From DATBJJ01 sp963750915 (GTDB lineage: Bacteria > Acidobacteriota > Vicinamibacteria > Vicinamibacterales > 2-12-FULL-66-21): a stretch of 64,000 nt of DNA. The stretch covers positions 248,001-312,000 of the forward strand of contig CAVVSF010000005.1 of the NCBI GenBank assembly GCA_963750915.1, written 5' to 3'. Shown piece after piece: positions 59,390-64,000 of the stretch; the stretch's first letter is position 1, and every line of letters begins with the position of its first letter. Under the pieces are notes generated by a model that had not been told where the DNA came from, did no database searches, and was given only the letters and a program-made list of their open reading frames with translations. Position numbers and translations under genes: made by a program.

Positions 59390-60389
59390 TCAGGCAGGAC
59401 GTCCGGCGACGCGCGTTGTCGCCGACGGCGATTTGGCGAGCCGCGCGGTGAACGCCGCGCGCTCCCAGCGCACTACCGCCACACCGGCGAAGACGAGGGC
59501 CGCGGCCATCGCCATGCGCCACGTGAACGGTTCGTGCAATACGAGGATCCCCAGCGCGACGGCAATCACCGGATTGATATAGGCATAAAGCGAGACGAAC
59601 GATACCGGCAGGTGTCGCAGCGCATAGGTGTATGCGACGAAGCCGCCGATCGCGCCGAGCGTCGCCATATACACGAGGGCAACGGTCGTCCTGGTCGTGA
59701 AGAAGAGATCGCTCCACTCGCCGCGCAGTGTCCCCACCACGATCATCATCAGGCCGCCGAACAGCATCTGATACGCCGTCGATCCGAGCACGCCGTCCAT
59801 CGAGTCGCCGGCCGGCGCGGCAGATGTCGCGGCGGAGCGGCCCTGCCGCTTCGAGTACCGACGACCCAATCGACCAGCCAATCGCCGCGATCTGCAGCGC
59901 AACCATGCCGGCGAGAAAGCCGCGGCTGCTGGCGTTGCCGAGCGTGAGATCCGGCCAGACGAGCACGATGATGCCGCTGAAGCCGATGATCAGGCCGGCG
60001 ACGACGCCGCGCCGCAGCGTCTCGCCGTCCGGAAGCAGCGCTTCGACCGTCGCCATCCAGAAGGGCGACGTCGCCACCATCACCGCCGCGAGCCCGCTGG
60101 GGACCCATTGCTCGGCGAAGACGACGCCGCCGTTGCCGAGGCCGAGAAGCAGGAACCCGAGGAGCGCGATGCTGGCCCACTGCGACGGCGGCGGCAGCGT
60201 CTTGCCGCGGGCGACGAGGTAGAGCGCGAGCAGCGTGCCCGCGATCGTCCACCGCAGGCCGCCCATGAGCGCCGGCGGAATCGACTCGAGGCTGACGCGG
60301 ATTCCGAGGTAAGTCGTGCCCCAGATGATACAGACGACGCCCCACGCGAAATAGGCAAGGCGTCGGCTCGCCGCCGCGGCCGGGGTCAT
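59390..60389 (-). CDS. EamA/DMT-family transporter, frameshifted in the middle
   Basis: About 330 residues when the frame is corrected. The first half (from the ATG at 60389) has AYFAWGVVCIIWGTTYLGIR and five helices of the EamA repeat. The second half lies in the neighbouring frame (STAYQMLFGGLMMIVVGTL, LRHLPVSFVSLYAYINPVIA, LHEPFTWRMAMAAALVFAG). The frame changes at about 59855-59866, where an extra G turns SSYSKR into nonsense. In the uncorrected frame translation runs on to 59307 as Arg-rich text. It is a drug/metabolite exporter. The ATG overlaps the Lrp regulator stop (60386) by 4 bases, the usual pairing of DMT exporter and Lrp. Confidence 0.85.
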
Positions 60390-60874
60390 GACCGAGCCTC
60401 CTCGCGTCGCGTGATCGGCAGCCGCGGCGTTTCCTTGACTGTCTCGAGCACGATGGTCGTCCGTGTCGAGCGGACGCCGCGAATGCGGGAGAGGCGCGTG
60501 CGCAGCAGCTGCCCGAGATGTTCGGCGTCGCGCGCCCGCACTTTGATTAGGTAGCAGTCGTCACCGGCGACGTGGTGCACTTCGAGGACCTCGGGCTGTT
60601 CGCTCAACGCCTTGGCCATGTCGTGCTCGGAATCCGATTCGTCGGTTCGGACCGCGACGAAGGCAAGCAACCGCTGGTCGAGCGCCTTGGGATCGAGCTG
60701 AGCCACGTAACCCTTGAGGATGCCGCGGGCTTCGAGCTTGCGGATGCGTTCCTGAACCGCCGAAGGCGCCAGGCCGACAGCCTTCGCAATCTCCACTTGG
60801 GTCTCGCGGGCGTTGGTCTGGAGGAGGTCGAGAATCTGCAGGTCGATGTCGTTGAGGTGTTTATCTGTAGCCAC
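60386..60874 (-). CDS. Lrp/AsnC-family transcriptional regulator
   Basis: 162 residues from a GTG at 60874. The helix-turn-helix (about 8-60) has LNDIDLQILDLLQTNARET and LAPSAVQERIRKLEARGIL. The C-terminal RAM domain (about 68-150) carries VHHVAGDDCYLIKVRARD, the ligand-binding strand set. Its 3' end overlaps the EamA gene, so the regulator and exporter are one transcript, typical for amino-acid export control. An inverted repeat 2-22 bases upstream, overlapping a TATAGT box, suggests autoregulation. Confidence 0.93.
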   Translation of the reverse strand: MATDKHLNDIDLQILDLLQTNARETQVEIAKAVGLAPSAVQERIRKLEARGILKGYVAQLDPKALDQRLLAFVAVRTDESDSEHDMAKALSEQPEVLEVHHVAGDDCYLIKVRARDAEHLGQLLRTRLSRIRGVRSTRTTIVLETVKETPRLPITRREEARS

Positions 60875-60875
60875 G

Positions 60876-60896
60876 ATTCAGAAACTATATCTGAAT
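60876..60896. promoter_or_regulatory. Inverted repeat overlapping the Lrp promoter
   Basis: ATTCAGA and TCTGAAT (perfect 7-base arms, 7-base spacer) begin one base beyond the GTG start. TATAGT inside the spacer/arm boundary lies 9 bases before the GTG, so the site covers the presumed -10 element. It is a candidate operator for the Lrp protein; binding is inferred. Confidence 0.5.
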
Positions 60897-61026
60897 ATTT
60901 GCAATGTGGCTAGATTTTGTTCTGATTTTGTGGCCATTACCAGAATGGACTGCGGTATTTGGCCATTTAACAGATGCGCTGCCGCGACCACACCGGGTGC
61001 CGGTGGCCGGCGTGCCGGTGGCCGCC

Positions 61027-61065
61027 GGGGACAGTCACTCGGGACAGTCACGGGTGACTGTCCCC
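61027..61065. repeat. GGGGACAGTC palindromic element, copy 3
   Basis: 39 bases, identical to bases 52057-52095. It lies 26 bases after the end of the leftward SDR gene (61092). Between 60897 and 61026 an A/T-rich stretch near 60900-60970 carries the Lrp promoter region. Confidence 0.8.
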
Positions 61066-61091
61066 GACCGACAAAGATCGACAGGCGGCGA

Positions 61092-61922
61092 CTAGACGAA
61101 GCCGTAGGTGCCGCGGGCCAGCCAGGCGCCGCCGTCGATGGTCAGGGTCTCGCCGGTGATGAAGCCGGCGTGGTCGGAGACGAGAAACACGACGGCGTCC
61201 GCCACCTCGGTCGGCCGGCCCCACCGCCGCAGCGGGACGCCGTTCGTGATGCGCGCGACGGCCTCCGGGTTGTTCCAGAGCTGACGCGCCGCGCCGGGTG
61301 ATTCGATCGGGCCAGGGGCGACCGCGTTGACGCGGATCCCATGCGTCGCCCACTCGACGGCGAGCGTCTGCGTCATCGACATCACCCCCGCCTTGGCGGC
61401 GGCCGAATGCACGGTGCCGGCGCTGCCGGTCCAGACGTAGTTGGCCAGCACCGAGACGATCGCGCCGCCCCTGCCTCTCGCGATCATGTGGCGACCGACG
61501 GCCCGCGAACAGTAGAAGCTGCCGTTGAGCACGCTGCCGATCACGGCGTTCCAGCCGTTCGGCGACAGATCCTCGGCGCGGCAGATGAAGTTGCCGGCGG
61601 CGTTGTTGATCAGGATGTCGACCTGGCCGTAGTGATGGACGGCGCGGTGCACCATCTCGTCCACCTGGTCCGGCTTGCGCACGTCGACCTGACACGCCAG
61701 CGCGTCGCACCCGGCGCGTCGCAGTTCGGCCGATCCTTCTTCGAGATGAACCGAGTTGCGGCTGCCGAAGACGATCGTCGCGCCGAGCGCGCCGAGCTGT
61801 TTTGCGATGGCGAGGCCGATCCCGGTACCGCCGCCGGTGACGATCGCGACGCGATGCTTCAGCGCCTGCGGCGACAGCAGCGTGGACGACGGCGCAGGTG
61901 GATTCGGCGGTGTCTCCGGCAT
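61092..61922 (-). CDS. 2,4-dienoyl-CoA reductase-like SDR
   Basis: 276 residues. The cofactor motif is VTGGGTGIGLAIAK (TGxxxGxG) and the next segment is DILINNAAGNFICRAEDLSP. The usual YxxxK is replaced by S-A-A-A-K (HSAAAKAGVM). This is expected for 2,4-dienoyl-CoA reductases, in which the tyrosine lies elsewhere, and NNAAGNF is characteristic of them. C-terminal APGPIESPGAAR and TGETLTIDGGAWLARG complete the family. It probably acts in beta-oxidation of unsaturated acyl-CoA. It is divergent from the PCYCGC lipoprotein (59-base gap). Confidence 0.85.
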   Translation of the reverse strand: MPETPPNPPAPSSTLLSPQALKHRVAIVTGGGTGIGLAIAKQLGALGATIVFGSRNSVHLEEGSAELRRAGCDALACQVDVRKPDQVDEMVHRAVHHYGQVDILINNAAGNFICRAEDLSPNGWNAVIGSVLNGSFYCSRAVGRHMIARGRGGAIVSVLANYVWTGSAGTVHSAAAKAGVMSMTQTLAVEWATHGIRVNAVAPGPIESPGAARQLWNNPEAVARITNGVPLRRWGRPTEVADAVVFLVSDHAGFITGETLTIDGGAWLARGTYGFV

Positions 61923-61968
61923 GGCGAACCCAGCTTAGCCCTGCGGCGGAAGCGATGGCAAACGGTGC

Positions 61969-61974
61969 TAACAT
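61969..61974 (+). promoter_or_regulatory. TAACAT -10-like box, 7 bases before ATG
   Basis: TAACAT, CGCGGCC, then the ATG at 61982. No Shine-Dalgarno. Confidence 0.5.
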
Positions 61975-61981
61975 CGCGGCC

Positions 61982-62533
61982 ATGAGTGGCGCCTGCGCGC
62001 GTCGCGGGCTGTGCTGGCGGTCGTGGCCGTCGTGGACGTCGTCGACGTCGCTACAGCGATGGGCCGCCATCGCGCTGCTCGTCGCGGGAAGCGGCGCCGC
62101 GGCAGCGTGCAGCGGCGACGGCGCGCGCGAGACGGCGACGGCCGCGAAACCCTCGGCGCCAGCCTATACCGGCGACCTGCCACCGCTGCCTCGAGTCCAG
62201 TACGCCGCGGCCCGGCCCGAGCCTCTGACCCGCGCCGCCTACGAGTTCGCCGGCCGGCATCCCGACGTCCTCAAGCAGATGCCGTGCTTCTGCGGCTGCG
62301 AGCGCAACAAGCACGCGCACAACGGCGACTGCTTCGTCTCCAGCCGCGAGGCGAACGGCCGGCCGCAGTGGAGTCCGCACGGCATCGGCTGCGCGATCTG
62401 CATCGACGTCGCGCTGCTGGCCGCGCGCATGCACGGCGAGGGCTCGACCGTCGCCGCGATCCGCGCCGCGGTCGAGCAGAAGTACCGCGCCGAGTATCCG
62501 ACCAGCACGCCGACGCCACCCGTCATGCCATGA
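61982..62533 (+). CDS. PCYCGC-motif lipoprotein
   Basis: 183 residues. The N-terminus is a hydrophobic segment with lipobox-like AAAC (residue 43; SGAAAACSGDG). The mature domain carries PCFCGCERNKHAHNGDCF and GIGCAICIDVALLAARMH, i.e. the PCYCGC cysteine motif (here PCFCGC) followed by two more cysteine pairs. The family is of unknown function; the cysteines suggest metal or redox binding outside the membrane. ATG at 61982 is preferred to the in-frame upstream ATG at 61955 because of the TAACAT box. Its stop overlaps the hybrid kinase ATG by 4 bases (62530), so a two-gene operon is likely. Confidence 0.82.
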   Translation: MSGACARRGLCWRSWPSWTSSTSLQRWAAIALLVAGSGAAAACSGDGARETATAAKPSAPAYTGDLPPLPRVQYAAARPEPLTRAAYEFAGRHPDVLKQMPCFCGCERNKHAHNGDCFVSSREANGRPQWSPHGIGCAICIDVALLAARMHGEGSTVAAIRAAVEQKYRAEYPTSTPTPPVMP

Positions 62534-64000
62534 GCGACGCGATCCGCGACCGGGCGCGGAAGCGCGCCACCAAGCCGTCTGCAGGCGCCTTCGCCCGCCT
62601 GTTCGAGTCGGTGCACGAAGGCGTCTACATCGGCAGCGTCACCGCCGATGGCAGTGAAACCATCGCCGCCAACCCGCATCTCCGGCTGATGTTCGGCTTC
62701 GCCAGCGAGACCGCCGACGAGGACGTCCGGCCGTTCGACCTCGATCGTTTTCTCGATCCGCAGGCACGGCCTGGATTTCTCGAACGGCTCGAGCGCGACG
62801 GTGCCGTCACCGACTACCTGCTGCGGATGCGCCGCGCCGACCGGTCGCCGATGTGGGTCGAGGTCACGGCGCATTCCGAGCGCGGCGGCGACGGCTTGCG
62901 CGTCGAAGCGCTCGTCCGCGACGTCAGCGAGCGCAAGCGGCTCGAAGATCAGACGCGCGATCTCTACCATCAGCTGCTGCAGGCGGAGAAGCTGGCCGCC
63001 CTCGGCCAGACGATCTCCGGCGTCGCGCACGAGCTCAACAACCCGCTGGCGACGATCCTCACCTGGGCCGAGCGCCTGTCGCAGCGTCCCGCCGACGAGC
63101 AGACCCGCCGGGGCCTCGACATCATCCTCGGCGAATCGGAACGGGCCGCGAAGATCGTCCGCAACCTGTTGACCTTCGCCCGCAAGCGCCACACCACCCG
63201 GGCCATGGTCGATCTCAACCAGGTCGTGCGCGAGACGCTGGCCCTGCGGGCCTACGAGCAGCGGGTCAGCAACGTCGCGACGATCGAAGCGCTGGCCGCC
63301 GGCCTGCCGCATGCCTTTGCCGATCCGCACCAGATGCAGCAGGTGCTCCTGAACCTCATCATCAACGCCGAACAGGCGATGATCACCGCCAACGGCCGCG
63401 GCACGCTCATCGTCCGCACCTGGCACGACATCGAGCGCGACGCGGTGGTCCTCGAAGTCGCCGACGACGGCCCCGGCGTGCCGGAGGACGTGCAGCCGCG
63501 CATCTTCGATCCGTTTTTCACGACGAAGGAAGTCGGCAAGGGTACCGGGCTCGGACTGACGGTCGCCTACGCGATCGTGCAGGAGCACGGCGGCCGCATC
63601 ACGATCTCGTCGGAGGCAGAGCGCGGCGCCTCATTTGCGGTCGAACTGCCGGTTGGCGCCGGCTCGTTGAAGCTGCCGGTGCCGCGGCCGGTGGAAACGT
63701 CGACCGAGGCCGCGGCCGGCGCCTCGGTGCTCGTCGTCGAGGACGAAGCGGCGCTCGGTGCGGCAGTGGCGGAGTCCCTGCAGGACGCCGGCTTCACCGT
63801 CGATCGGGCGAACGACGGCGTCGAAGCGCTCGAACGCGTGCGCGAGAAGCACTTCGACCTGATTATCTGTGACTTGAAGATGCCGCGCGTCGGCGGCATG
63901 GAGTTCTATCGCGAGCTCGAGGCGACCCACCCGGAGATGACGCGCCGGATCATGTTCGTCACCGGCGACGTCGCCGGGACGGAGGCCGAGCGGTTTCTCG
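62530..64000 (+). CDS. Hybrid sensor histidine kinase/response regulator, C-terminus cut by window end
   Basis: 490 residues are visible. A PAS domain covers about 20-135 (FARLFESVHEGVYIGSVTAD, WVEVTAHSERGGDGLRVEAL). HisKA has H167 in ISGVAHELNNPLATI. HATPase motifs follow: NLIINAEQAM (N box), ADDGPGVPED and GKGTGLGLTVAYAIV. A receiver domain begins near 400, with VLVVEDEAAL and phospho-acceptor D448 (FDLIICDLKMPRVGG). There is no transmembrane segment in the visible part, so it is a soluble cytoplasmic kinase. Whether another domain follows the receiver cannot be seen. It is coupled to the PCYCGC lipoprotein by the ATGA overlap, so the lipoprotein may be the input or the product. Confidence 0.93.
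   Translation, partial: MSDAIRDRARKRATKPSAGAFARLFESVHEGVYIGSVTADGSETIAANPHLRLMFGFASETADEDVRPFDLDRFLDPQARPGFLERLERDGAVTDYLLRMRRADRSPMWVEVTAHSERGGDGLRVEALVRDVSERKRLEDQTRDLYHQLLQAEKLAALGQTISGVAHELNNPLATILTWAERLSQRPADEQTRRGLDIILGESERAAKIVRNLLTFARKRHTTRAMVDLNQVVRETLALRAYEQRVSNVATIEALAAGLPHAFADPHQMQQVLLNLIINAEQAMITANGRGTLIVRTWHDIERDAVVLEVADDGPGVPEDVQPRIFDPFFTTKEVGKGTGLGLTVAYAIVQEHGGRITISSEAERGASFAVELPVGAGSLKLPVPRPVETSTEAAAGASVLVVEDEAALGAAVAESLQDAGFTVDRANDGVEALERVREKHFDLIICDLKMPRVGGMEFYRELEATHPEMTRRIMFVTGDVAGTEAERFL

Noticed and set aside
61092..61922. SDR with SxxxK instead of YxxxK taken as inactive
   Set aside because: 2,4-dienoyl-CoA reductases naturally lack the tyrosine at that position, and NNAAGNF supports that family.
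1..64000. tRNA, rRNA, integrase or prophage signatures
   Set aside because: No cloverleaf-like segments, rRNA stretches or phage genes were recognised on either strand by eye.

Overview
The window is high-GC DNA carrying about 49 protein genes on both strands, with no rRNA, tRNA, CRISPR array or transposase gene that I could see. The gene content points to Acidobacteriota, most likely a Vicinamibacteria-type lineage. The markers are an ADOP-type permease (9116-11569), a VWFA-domain protein of the acidobacterial type (41081-42151), an Oar-like TonB receptor with a carboxypeptidase-like N-domain (5063-7711), and one-component regulators built from a winged helix plus TPR or enzyme domains (16280-18194, 21313-22962). 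This placement is inferred from gene families only.

Layout. 1-12 kb: a truncated amidohydrolase; a histidine kinase/response regulator pair divergent from a secreted protein and TonB receptor, with an OmpR/PhoB-type array of 11-bp direct repeats between them; an MFS transporter; an ADOP permease. 12-24 kb: a serine beta-lactamase/phosphodiesterase fusion, a DUF2157/GDYXXLXY membrane pair, a winged-helix TPR regulator and a phosphodiester glycosidase (both frameshifted), a repeat-filled gap, a winged-helix/hydrolase/cyclase-like fusion and a methyltransferase. 24-31 kb: a leftward operon of a PLP-dependent desulfhydrase/deaminase, an MBL-fold RNA-processing-type nuclease, a dipeptidyl peptidase III lipoprotein and a HEAT-cyclophilin protein. 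31-43 kb: a divergent MTHFR-like/aminotransferase operon, a receiver protein, SDR and DoxX, a Tat-exported class V aminotransferase, an M16 peptidase pair, a beta-barrel protein, an OmpA lipoprotein and the VWFA protein. 42-64 kb: AlaA-like aminotransferase, AI-2E transporter, two SpoIIE phosphatases, M1 peptidase, orphan NuoG with CcdA, lipid kinase, GAF and PDZ proteins, FabZ, an HEGGH membrane protein, EamA/Lrp, a dienoyl-CoA-reductase-like SDR, and a PCYCGC lipoprotein coupled to a hybrid kinase cut by the window end.

Three patterns cut across the genes. First, a TANNNT box lies 6-9 bases before the start codon of at least seven genes with no Shine-Dalgarno, suggesting leaderless transcripts. 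Second, several families of short palindromic repeats sit almost only in 3' intergenic gaps and probably act as terminators or REPIN-type elements. Third, four genes carry single-base frameshifts (five sites) across which the protein stays coherent, so either assembly indels or recent decay should be suspected.
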